Positions 1 through 8,759 of a stretch of DNA of 64,000 nucleotides are shown piece after piece. The first letter of the stretch is position 1, and the number at the start of each line of letters is the position of its first letter. The stretch is from Stemphylium vesicarium (lineage: Eukaryota; Ascomycota; Dothideomycetes; Pleosporales; Pleosporaceae). Location of the stretch: the NCBI GenBank assembly GCA_004380135.1, contig QXCR01000025.1:124001-188000 (forward strand), written 5' to 3'. The translations under genes and the position numbers were made by a program. The notes under the pieces are model-generated. The model was not told the DNA's origin. It made no database searches and saw only the letters and a program-made list of their open reading frames with translations.

Positions 1-122
1 GCGATTTGAACACCAATTTCCGTGAGACGTTCGTTGCGGAGCTTGGAGATAAACTTAAGACCCCAGCAATTGAGCGAAAGGATCCGGATGTTCGAGGGCG
101 GTTGGCCGGTTTCGGAAGCCAT
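1..122 (-). CDS. ISC1: Inositol phosphosphingolipid phospholipase C (ISC1-type), 5' end only
   Basis: The first 40 codons of a gene that runs off the left edge. Reading from the ATG at 122-120, the peptide starts MASETGQPPSNIRIL and continues with the block LNCWGLKFISKLRNERL, which is the N-terminal beta strand of the endonuclease/exonuclease/phosphatase fold in fungal Isc1 and neutral sphingomyelinases; the Asn of LNCWG lies in the metal-binding active site of that fold. The family hydrolyses inositol phosphosphingolipids or sphingomyelin to ceramide at membranes. The gene is divergent from the WD40 gene at 290 over about 167 bp. Only the N-terminus is visible, so the catalytic residues and the C-terminal membrane segments cannot be checked. 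Confidence 0.8.
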   Translation of the reverse strand, partial: MASETGQPPSNIRILSLNCWGLKFISKLRNERLTEIGVQI

Positions 123-289
123 GGTGAGTCTGCTCGGAAAGTTAATGGTCCAGCAATGATGCAACTGGGGAAATAGTTGGAGAAATGCGGCAGGGGTGCT
201 AGTTACCGCCTGCACGCTAACGCCCATATTGCCGATCCGTCGCGTTTTCCCAATCCACGACCCAACATCCAACTGCTCTGCATTCAATA
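123..289. promoter_or_regulatory. Bidirectional intergenic promoter, ISC1-type / SWD3
   Basis: This 167-bp gap separates two start codons that face away from each other, so it must hold both core promoters and 5' leaders. I see no clear TATA box. Its promoter role is inferred from position only. Confidence 0.45.
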
Positions 290-1648
290 ATGGACGACGC
301 ATCGTCTACCTCTCCCAAGCGACGGCGTGAAGATGAAAACGGATACGACGAAGAACCGCCGCGCAAACGCTCTGCATCGCACACACCACCCAATGCCTCG
401 CCCAGCTATAGACTAGCAGAACGGCCTGCGCGCCGCTACAGCAGAGAAGAACCCGAAGACGACAGAAGGGAATTCGGAGAAAGGCGACGCTCCTACTCGC
501 CATCAAGATCACATTCGCCGCGCTCGAGCTCCTCATCGCCAAGTCGGCGGCGGCGCAACTCCCCACCACCGAAGCCTACCACTCTCGACTACGCACCAAC
601 CCTTACCCTACACGGCCACAGGAGAGGCATCACTTGTATCAAGTTCTCTCCCGATGGCCGCTGGCTCGCCTCTGCCTCTGCCGACTGCACCATCAAGATC
701 TGGGACGCCAGGACTGGCCAACTCGAACACTCACTCGAGGGTCACCTCGCTGGTATCAACACAATATGCTGGTCCTTGGATTCCACAATTCTAGCGAGTG
801 GATCGGACGACAAGAGCATACGACTCTGGGACACGACTACGGGCATGGCGCATCCAACCCCCTTCATCGGCCACCATAACTACGTCTACAGCATAGCCTT
901 TAGCCCAAAAGGAAATATGCTTGTCTCAGGCTCCTATGACGAGGCAGTCTACCTTTGGGACGTGCGCGCCGCCCGAGTGATGCGCTCACTACCCGCCCAC
1001 AGCGATCCAGTCGGCGGCGTAGATTTCGTTCGCGACGGTACACTCATCGTCTCGTGCTCGCACGACGGCCTGATTCGTGTCTGGGACACAGCAACGGGCC
1101 AATGCCTGCGCACCCTAGTTCACGAAGACAACGCATCCGTCTCTTCGGTCATCTTTTCGCCGAATGGAAAATACATCCTAGCCTGGACTCTGGACTCGTG
1201 TATGCGGCTATGGAATTACATTGAAGGAAAGGGCAAATGCGTAAAGACGTATCAGGGACACACAAACAAGAAGTACTCGCTCTCTGGTACTTTTGGCACA
1301 TATGGTGACGAGCGAGCTGGACAAGAATTCGCTTTCATAGCATCTGGCAGCGAAGACAACAAAGTCGTCATCTGGGACGTGAGTAGCAAGAACGTTCTAC
1401 AGCGACTGGAAGGCCACACGGATGCCGTGTTGAGCGTGCACACGCATCCAACGGAAAGATTGATTGCTAGTGCAGGGCTGGATCGCACCATAAAGTTATG
1501 GAGACCAAAGGAGAGCGTACCTGAAGCTGAAGAAGAGAAGAAAACAAACGGGCACGAAGAGACCGTCGTTGAGAACGGCGTCAAAGAGGAGCTGGCCAAT
1601 GGTCACGATTCCAATACCTTGCCTCCAAACCCCTTCGTCGAATCATGA
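290..1648 (+). CDS. SWD3: WD40 protein, COMPASS subunit Swd3/WDR5
   Basis: A single-exon 452-aa protein starting at the ATG at 290. Residues 1-100 are a charged, Arg/Ser/Pro-rich disordered tail. From about residue 104 to 410 there are seven WD40 repeats with the usual GH...WD spacing, for example LASASADCTIKIWD, ASGSDDKSIRLWD and VSGSYDEAVYLWD, forming a beta propeller. Repeat order and sequence match WDR5/Swd3, a scaffold of the Set1/COMPASS histone H3K4 methyltransferase in the nucleus. The insert KGKCVKTYQGHTNKKYSLSG in the sixth repeat is typical of WDR5 homologs. The C-terminus (about 415-452) is acidic and low-complexity. The long basic N-terminal tail is not part of the yeast protein. 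Another WD40 protein is possible but less likely. Confidence 0.85.
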   Translation: MDDASSTSPKRRREDENGYDEEPPRKRSASHTPPNASPSYRLAERPARRYSREEPEDDRREFGERRRSYSPSRSHSPRSSSSSPSRRRRNSPPPKPTTLDYAPTLTLHGHRRGITCIKFSPDGRWLASASADCTIKIWDARTGQLEHSLEGHLAGINTICWSLDSTILASGSDDKSIRLWDTTTGMAHPTPFIGHHNYVYSIAFSPKGNMLVSGSYDEAVYLWDVRAARVMRSLPAHSDPVGGVDFVRDGTLIVSCSHDGLIRVWDTATGQCLRTLVHEDNASVSSVIFSPNGKYILAWTLDSCMRLWNYIEGKGKCVKTYQGHTNKKYSLSGTFGTYGDERAGQEFAFIASGSEDNKVVIWDVSSKNVLQRLEGHTDAVLSVHTHPTERLIASAGLDRTIKLWRPKESVPEAEEEKKTNGHEETVVENGVKEELANGHDSNTLPPNPFVES

Positions 1649-1925
1649 GCACAAGTCGTGCAGTCAAGGGTGGAATCGGTGTAGTCGTAGCAGGTAATTT
1701 AGATACCCCCAAGAACAAGCGCTCAAATGCATCAACCTCTTTACCTCTATCTTGTTCCACAGCAACATCAAAGTCATACATTTTTTGATCCGGGTATAAA
1801 CCCCCTATTTCCATAAACGCCCATTGTGCCTCATAAAAGCACATGACCCCCTCCCAAAACGCCACGCAATGCAATCTCACCCCTCACAACAAGAGCCAGA
1901 ACGCACACCATCCCCCCTCCCCAGT

Positions 1926-3083
1926 CTAGCTGAAATGTATACCCTCCTGGTTAAATGCATACAGCAACTTGAGGAAATCGCCCTCGTCACACAGCCTGGC
2001 TCTCTTATCCGCCAACTGAGTCTGGTCCTCCAGCACCTTCCTAACCTTCTCCCTAACAAGTTCAGAAAGGCGACCCTTGCGCTTGCGATTCGCGCCATTC
2101 CTGCCCTTCTTGCTCTCAGCCTGGAGTTGTTTGAAAAAGTCTGGGAGTTCGTCGTCCGGGTCATCGGGGTCAGAGAAGCCTTTGAATTCGTCGTCGACGT
2201 CCATGGCGACGTCGTCGTTTGCGTCTTCGGCAACAACTTCGTTGGGATCGATGGGCGAGTCGTCAACGGGGATATCATTTTGCGCGCAGTAGAGACGGTA
2301 GTTGCTAGCGAGGAGATCGAGGACGGCTGCCGTGCCGAGGAAACTGGCGCGCAGCGTTCTGTTCTTGCGCACGAAGCAGATGCGCAACAGGCCGTCCCAC
2401 TCCTCGTATGCAATCTGTGGCCGTGGGTTCTTGGGCTCGATGCGGACGACGTTGGACTCGACTTGCGGCGGCGGGTTGAAGTTGTTGCGCCCGACTTTCA
2501 TCACGTGGCTTACTTTCGACCACATTTGCACGTTCACGGAGAGGCGGGAGTATAGCTTTTCGCCCGGTCGCGCGAACAGGCGCATAGCGAATTCGCGCTG
2601 GAACATGAGTATGCAGCAGCGCGGGGGATGTTGAAGCGCGAGCAACTTGAAGACCAGCGGCGAACTGATCTGGTACGGTGTGTTACTGATGCAGACGTCG
2701 AATCGTGGTAGTTCGGCTTTGATCACGTCGCCCAGGCGAATGGTCAGTCGCTTTTCTTCAGGTGAGCCTTGTACTCGCTTCGTCAGTTCTGCAGCCATAC
2801 GCGGGTCCATTTCCACGGCTGTGACTTGTTTGGCGGCTTTTAGAATTAGCACTGTCAGGTTACCGGTTCCGGGACCGACTTCGAGGACGTGGTCGCTTTG
2901 CTTCAGGTGCGCTTTTTGCACGATTGCTGTTGCGACGCCAGGGTTCTTGAGGATATGCTGGCCGAGGTCTTTGTCCATCTTGAAGATTGAATGCGCCGCT
3001 GAGGCTTTGGCTGATGTGGGCTTCGCGTACGGTGAGGCATTGTTGTCCACGGCTTTGGTGCGCTTTTGCTTTGCTTTCGGCAT
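1926..3083 (-). CDS. DIM1: 18S rRNA dimethyladenosine transferase Dim1
   Basis: A single-exon 385-aa protein, ATG at 3083-3081. It dimethylates two adjacent adenosines near the 3' end of 18S rRNA and is also needed for pre-rRNA processing in the nucleolus. The Rossmann methyltransferase core is clear: HILKNPGVATAIV, the SAM-binding loop LEVGPGTGNLTVLIL (about 67-81), the acidic residue in AVEMDPRM, and the catalytic motif SNTPYQISSPLVFKLL, the eukaryotic form of NLPY. QVESNVVRIEP and the C-terminal helices follow. An acidic stretch (about 285-320, many Asp) and the Lys/Arg-rich segment KKGRNGANRKRKGRL interrupt the C-terminal domain, as in other fungal Dim1 proteins. It converges with SWD3, leaving 277 bp between the two stop codons. 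Confidence 0.93.
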   Translation of the reverse strand: MPKAKQKRTKAVDNNASPYAKPTSAKASAAHSIFKMDKDLGQHILKNPGVATAIVQKAHLKQSDHVLEVGPGTGNLTVLILKAAKQVTAVEMDPRMAAELTKRVQGSPEEKRLTIRLGDVIKAELPRFDVCISNTPYQISSPLVFKLLALQHPPRCCILMFQREFAMRLFARPGEKLYSRLSVNVQMWSKVSHVMKVGRNNFNPPPQVESNVVRIEPKNPRPQIAYEEWDGLLRICFVRKNRTLRASFLGTAAVLDLLASNYRLYCAQNDIPVDDSPIDPNEVVAEDANDDVAMDVDDEFKGFSDPDDPDDELPDFFKQLQAESKKGRNGANRKRKGRLSELVREKVRKVLEDQTQLADKRARLCDEGDFLKLLYAFNQEGIHFS

Positions 3084-3871
3084 TTTGGGTAGTGGTGGGA
3101 GAGGCCTGGAGCTTCTCTTCTGTCGGTTTTCCGATTCACAATGGGTATTAAGGCTTCAAGAAGACCTCGTAACGTGCTGCGACGAGTCTGTATGGGCGTA
3201 TCTGGTGGTTGCGAGGGTGTGTTGCTGTTGCGACAAGTTGATGTCGGCTGTTGGATGTGGGGATAATTTTTTGGTTGTCGCGGACTTATCGCGGGGTTAA
3301 GGCATGTGAGCTCGCGTCTCTGCTGTACGCGTTCCCCGTCAATGACGTCTCGTGAATCTTTCATTCCACCATCGCATCCTTTTTTTGTCCGTTTCATTGC
3401 TCTCGGATGGGACGAGACCTTCTAGAATCTTTCAATTTTGTTTCGTATTCACTGCGCAGTCGCTCTTTTGCTGCTTTCGTTCGCGCTCGCTCTCCCCTGA
3501 TTTACTCATTTCTAAAGCCGCGCCCCTACTCCGCCTTTTCGAACAGAACCAGCAATTGCAGTCCATCTTCACTTACAAACCCACGTGTCTCGGTCCTCAA
3601 CAAGACGCTGGACGCTCAACTCCACGTGGGATCCCGCTTATTGTCAGGCAATTCTATCAGAAGCACATTGAGCAATTTCCCTCACCTGCTCTCAGTCCGG
3701 TCCTTCCATCTTCACCACTACTTGCTATCATACAATCCTTCTGTCCATATAGGCAACTTTCCACAGCGTAGCCTCGGTCACTCCTACACTCCCTTCCTTA
3801 CTTCTTCAACTGTTTCAGCCAACTCACATACCCCGACCCCGACCAGCAACAACCTTCGAACAGCGTACACC
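3084..3871. other. Intergenic region DIM1 / APN1 with an in-frame 5' extension of APN1
   Basis: This region holds the promoters of the two divergent genes. From 3407 to 3871 the APN1 frame stays open for 155 codons beginning with ATG (see findings), so part of it may be coding. The rest is pyrimidine-rich on the + strand. I see no other gene. Confidence 0.5.
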
Positions 3872-5634
3872 ATGGCCAAGCCACTTACCGACGCGTCTTC
3901 CGAATCCTCACTCACGCCTCCTCCTGACAGCGTTGTCTCGGCGAAGGAGACTGTTACTGCTGCCAAGCCCGCGACAAATGGTAGGAAGAGAAAAGCAGAG
4001 ACCATCTCGCGCACAAAGAAGAACACAGCACAAAACGTTGAGTCTGAGGACACTCCTGTAGCTGTTGAGGATTCGCCTCGGCCCAAAAGGCGTGCGGCGA
4101 AGAAAGTCAAAGTCGAGCAAATCGAGGACGACATCAACGGTTCCGACGCGGATGTTAAGCCATCCCTACGACCGAAGCGCGGCGCTGTAAAGAAAGCTAT
4201 AGTTGAGGAAGAGGTGTTCGAAGAAGCACTCGATGGCAACGCAGATGAAGATACCAAAGTCTTGAGCAAGACCAAGACATCGGTGAAGAAGGCCACAAAG
4301 AGCACGAAGAAGGCTCAAGATAAAGATGGCGGCCATGAGGATAAGCCCAAAAAGACTACTAAGTCCAAGATCAAGCCTGCAAAGATCCTACCACCTATTG
4401 CAGAACGTACTCAGGGTATCAAACTGCGAATCGGCGCCCACGTCAGTATTGCCGGAGGTTAGTCACACTCAAGTCCACGCCACCGCTTGGAAGATCACCG
4501 ACTAACATATACCGGATAATCTTCGTTTAGGTGTTCATAATGCTATCACCAACCTTGTCTACATTGGGTAAGTCTTTTAGACTGCATTCCTCTGGAGTCC
4601 CAGCTCACGAGGCACTTCTTGTATTCGCCATAGCTGACTTTACCAGCGCCAACGCCTTCGCCATGTTCATGAAGAATCAACGCAAGTGGGAGACCATCGA
4701 TATGGACCCAGAACATGCAGAACTTTTCATTCAGGGTTGTAAAGACCATAGTGTAGATGCCGCAGAGTGCTGCTTGCCTCACGGCTCGTACTTAGTGAAC
4801 CTTGCACACCCGGATCCGGCCCGCAAAAAGCAGGCCTATGACTCTTTCTTCAACGACCTGACGCGCTGCCACAGGCTCGGCATCCGGTACTACAACTTCC
4901 ACCCTGGTAACGCCAACGCGACTACCCGTGAAGAGGGGATTCAGCTCATTGCCGAGAATCTAAACCGAGCCCATGCGGACCCAGCTACTGGCAAAGTGGT
5001 TACTGTCCTTGAGACCATGGCGACCCTTGGTAACACCATTGGTGGTACGTTTGCCGACATTGCAGCTGTCGTCAAGCTTGTCGAAGACAAGAGTCGTGTG
5101 GGTGTCTGCCTTGACACATGCCATGTATTCGCTGCGGGTTACGACCTACGCACGCCCGAGGCGTACGCTGAAACCATGAAGAAATTTGACGATGAGATCG
5201 GCTTAGAGTATCTCAAGGCTTTCCATGTCAACGATAGCAAGGCTCCACTCTCCAGCTATCGCGATCTGCATGCCCGTATTGGCACTGGTTATCTCGGGCT
5301 CCAATCTTTTCACAACCTGATGAACGATGAGCGCTTTCATGGTCTCCCAATGGTTCTTGAAACACCGGTCGACGTCGTTGATGAGAACGGTAAGAAGACA
5401 GAGGATAAGGGCGTCTGGGCTCGCGAGATCAAGATGCTGGAAAGCCTGGTAGGCATGGACGTCAACTCGGAGGAGTTCAAGGCGCTAGACGCAAAACTCC
5501 AGAAAGAAGGTACCGCCGAACGCGAGCGCGTTGGCGAGCAGGTCCAGAGGAAAGCCGTCAAGGACGCTAAGCCAAAGAAGAAAAGGGCCACTAAGAAGGC
5601 TGAGAGTGAGGAGGAAGACGAGGATGAAGAGTAA
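3872..5634 (+). CDS. APN1: AP endonuclease 1 (endonuclease IV family)
   Basis: Exons 3872-4457, 4531-4567 and 4647-5634 give 536 aa. The enzyme cuts DNA 5' of abasic sites and trims blocked 3' ends in base excision repair. Residues 1-185 are a Lys/Glu-rich nuclear-type tail with repeated RPKR-A-KK blocks; the TIM-barrel domain starts at LRIGAHVSIAGG. Zn-ligand motifs are visible in order: YNFHPGN, VLETMA, CLDTCHVFAAGYDL, FHVNDSK, the LHARIGTGYLG segment and VLETP. Both introns have GT..AG ends (branch ACTAAC at 4501 and GCTGAC near 4633), and removing them restores the family sequence GGVHNAITNLVYIGANAFAMF. The Lys-rich C-terminal tail is typical of Apn1. The ATG at 3872 was chosen because conservation-like composition starts there; an in-frame ATG at 3407 would add 155 aa. 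Confidence 0.93.
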
Positions 5635-6879
5635 GCACGAACCACTTGAGCTGTTTACTGGCGCTATCGACGGGATGGGTAATGCACTCGGATCTGTTCG
5701 CCCAAGGCGACAGTCCCAGCTCAAGTGTATCCCATCAATCTTCGGATTCCGCTTATTTGGTTTCGGAAGACAAAAGTGTATTTGGTGCATCGAGCGATTT
5801 CGATAGGGTCTGGGATGGGGGTGTCATTTCCTATACTTCAGCGGCATGTGCAAGCGACTCCTGCGTGCTGATCATATGCATCGGGCATTTTGGGCTGCAT
5901 ATTTTCTTCGGCTCTTACGGTTCGGCTTTGATGATGCCTACAGGGGCGTCTCTCACGACACCCCAGTTCATCATCTCGGAAGCATATTTTCAGGCATACC
6001 ATGTGCTTTTCAGATCTGCATAGATACGGTTGAACATTCCCATTCTATGGATGAATAACAATTCCAAACCTAGTACTATCACCTCAATGCCTATGTTCCC
6101 AGCCCATCTCACTCTTTCAGGTAATTGTAGCCGCAACGTTCAAGAGCATCAGCAATCTCACCCCACTTGGACCCTCTTGCAGTAGCGAAATGTAGTGGCA
6201 ATGCTGTCAGATGCGAGATATCCATGTCAAACAAAAGGCCCGACTACTAGAATGCAACTATCGAAAAGACAGTAGCATCAAGCTGGCAGATTTGGGCCTA
6301 TGGACGCCATTGCCTCGATATGGTCAAGCTTGAAACTGATCGTCGATAGGGCGACGGAAGGTGGGGAAGTATATCGCTAGAATCGAGACCGGGAGCGGCA
6401 ATTAGGCTTTGCCGCAATCCTCCTGAGGCCGCGTGGTGGGTACGCCTTTTGTTGCCGTGAGCGGCACCTCGTCGGCATTGGCGTGATGGGGTTGAATTCC
6501 AAAGGAGGGTGATACTGGCAACTGGTAGACGATGGGTTTACGGTTGTAGCGTCGGCCACTCTTCGGCTTTGTGTAAGTTAACCGGCTGTCCCATCATCAA
6601 TATTACACGATGGTGGAGTCGCTTATGGGTGCAATAAGGGATTGAAGACATAGCTAAAGGGTCTCAGGACCCACAGTTGCACATTCATACCGAGTCGGCA
6701 ACATGAGTGAGGAAAGAGACAATGTAGGCTATCAAGATTGTTAAGCAGTGATTTTTGTTCGGCTCCTTACGTCATCGCGGTGGAAACGCAGGACCATAGG
6801 CTAAAGACATGGAACTTCATATACAGCGACGCTCTCTAGAGGAGAAGATTGTATAGTTCAGCATTCCCATATTCCAAAA
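5635..6879. other. Intergenic region, no supported gene
   Basis: These 1.2 kb lie between APN1 and the ureohydrolase gene. Only short open frames occur, without recognisable domains or consistent splice structure. I see nothing else; the last few hundred bases presumably hold the promoter of the next gene. Confidence 0.5.
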
Positions 6880-7791
6880 ATGCCAGCTACGTCCATCACC
6901 ATTGTTTTCTCGCCTTACCATGTTGGCTTACGCGACCATCGCGTTGGCGACGGACCAAACCGCATTCGCAAGCTCGGCCTCGTCGAACGACTACAAGAGC
7001 TAGGAGTCAGAGTTCACATTGACGAGATACCCCCTGTCGACGACTTCGAAGGAGAGATAGGTCGAAGTTTCGAAGTTCTCCGCCGAACCTCACTAGCTGT
7101 TAGCAAAGCCAAAGCTGCCAACTCATTTCCCTTGGTACTCTCCGGCAACTGCATGGCCAGCGTAGGCGCAGCATGTGGATTGGGTATCAAAGATTTGAAC
7201 TTCATCTACTTCGATGCGCACGATGACATGGATATGCCATCGACGAATAAGAATGGATATTTCGATGCTATGGGCCTCTCGATGTTGGCGGGCAAGAGCT
7301 GGCATTGGCACACTGAGCAAATCCCGGGATATGTGCCGATGAATTACGATAAGCGGTTCTTGTACGTGGGGCTGCGCGATGTGGATGATGTGCAGAAGAA
7401 GACTGTTGCAGACGCCGGTGCGGAAGTCATATGGGGTGATGCAGAGAAGCATGTAGACTTCGCCGGCGAATTAAACAGGCATCTTGAGCGGAGAAACTTG
7501 TCCCCAGCGCTCGTGCATTTAGACTTGGATGTTCTGGATGAGAAGGTTGGCAAGGTCAATGGGTTTGAAAGTTCGGGAGGACTGCAGGAAGAAGATCTAA
7601 TGCAGTGTATGGGTTTGCTGCCGAGGAAAGCAACGCCAGTGTCGTTCACGTTGTGCTCTTTCAATCCAAATCTTGGGGACGGAGATAAGATTGCGGATAT
7701 AGGAATTCGCGCTGCTACGGCGTTTACTAGGTCGTTACTTGAGGAATCAGTGCTGTTGGCGCAAAAAATGAAAGTTTGTAGAGCAATTTAA
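6880..7791 (+). CDS. Arginase/agmatinase-family (ureohydrolase-like) protein, variant metal site
   Basis: A single-exon 303-aa protein starting at the ATG at 6880. The overall pattern is that of the binuclear-manganese ureohydrolases (arginase, agmatinase, formimidoylglutamase), which hydrolyse guanidino compounds. The second motif FDAHDDMD (about 110-117) and the third, VHLDLDVLDE (about 212-221), keep the Asp/His metal ligands, and SGGLQEEDL fits the substrate-binding Glu region. The first motif, normally GGDHS, reads LSGNCMAS (about 87-94): the metal-binding His is a Cys and the Asp is an Asn. The third motif ends LDE rather than LDP. The length matches the family. A similar GNC variant occurs in arginase-like proteins outside the well-studied groups, so the substrate is unknown and manganese occupancy may differ. 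It stands alone, with no partner gene. Confidence 0.75.
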   Translation: MPATSITIVFSPYHVGLRDHRVGDGPNRIRKLGLVERLQELGVRVHIDEIPPVDDFEGEIGRSFEVLRRTSLAVSKAKAANSFPLVLSGNCMASVGAACGLGIKDLNFIYFDAHDDMDMPSTNKNGYFDAMGLSMLAGKSWHWHTEQIPGYVPMNYDKRFLYVGLRDVDDVQKKTVADAGAEVIWGDAEKHVDFAGELNRHLERRNLSPALVHLDLDVLDEKVGKVNGFESSGGLQEEDLMQCMGLLPRKATPVSFTLCSFNPNLGDGDKIADIGIRAATAFTRSLLEESVLLAQKMKVCRAI

Positions 7792-8759
7792 ACAAAACTA
7801 TACTTATACCGCATCCATCTAAACAGGTTACTCGGTTTAGTTCCTGAACCAACCAGTACGAAGAAGGAAACGGAGAACATCTGTGGGTAACGTACGAAGT
7901 ATTGAGCTAGTGAGTAGTTCCATTGGATCAAGCGTCAAATTTCTCCGAACAAATGATACATCAGACTACGCTCACCATCGAATCTCTGCCAACGCTGAGT
8001 CCTGAGGGATCCGACGATCTTGTACGGTGAAGTAGCCACACGATGATCGCATACGGTTCGTGTTGCATGCAACGAAGAAGAATGGAACACAGATAGTAAG
8101 CAGATTGCAAGCCACTGCAATAGCTGACTGGTCAGAATTAGAGAACACATTGATGCTTAAGGGAGGTTTCCAGGCGTCTTGTAGGGGCGGGAGGCGGTTA
8201 GGGTCTAGCGGCTTGGCACCGCCTGCAATTGCCGTCTGTCTCTTCATTCCTTTCTTTACATTTGCGCTGCACGCGCCATCTGACCGGTACATGCAGTACG
8301 TTCAGCGACTCCAGCATCCGCTTGGAGCAAAATCACTACCCGAGAGTACGTTCCGTATCTCAACCTCATATCCGACTTGGCCAATCAACGGCACCTCGGT
8401 GATATACGCGTCAAAACTAGCCCCATCAGGCTTTATGCTGCGAACACGTGAGTCGACGAGCTTCATCTCCAACCAAATGTCCACCGCCAGTCCAGGGGGT
8501 GATGAGCCAGCCCTGTAGGACTAAGCTCTGCCCGCAGCCACAGTATGGGAACTTGTCCGAGAAGCGTAGCAGAGGCGTGTATCCCGCATACTTCATACAC
8601 AGCATCATCCAACAGCCAGATGGTTGCCGATGTCTATCGACAACGAATGTCTCGAGTTCGCTTCGCGTATTCTTCTTGATCCCCCAATTTCATCCGAAAC
8701 ACAATACCATACTGACAAGACGTGCTAACAGCCCTCGACAAGTGCGTCAACTGTAAAGT
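7792..8759. other. Intergenic region, no supported gene
   Basis: This lies between the ureohydrolase gene and the Zn2Cys6 gene. A 152-codon frame at 8060-8518 starts within ordinary sequence and shows no domain or conserved composition, so I did not call it. The distal part presumably holds the promoter and leader of the gene at 8760. Confidence 0.45.

Noticed and set aside
1824..2555. A 243-codon + strand ORF over the DIM1 3' half
   Set aside because: It is antisense to a well-supported DIM1 exon, begins at a non-ATG codon and reads as a Val-rich shadow.
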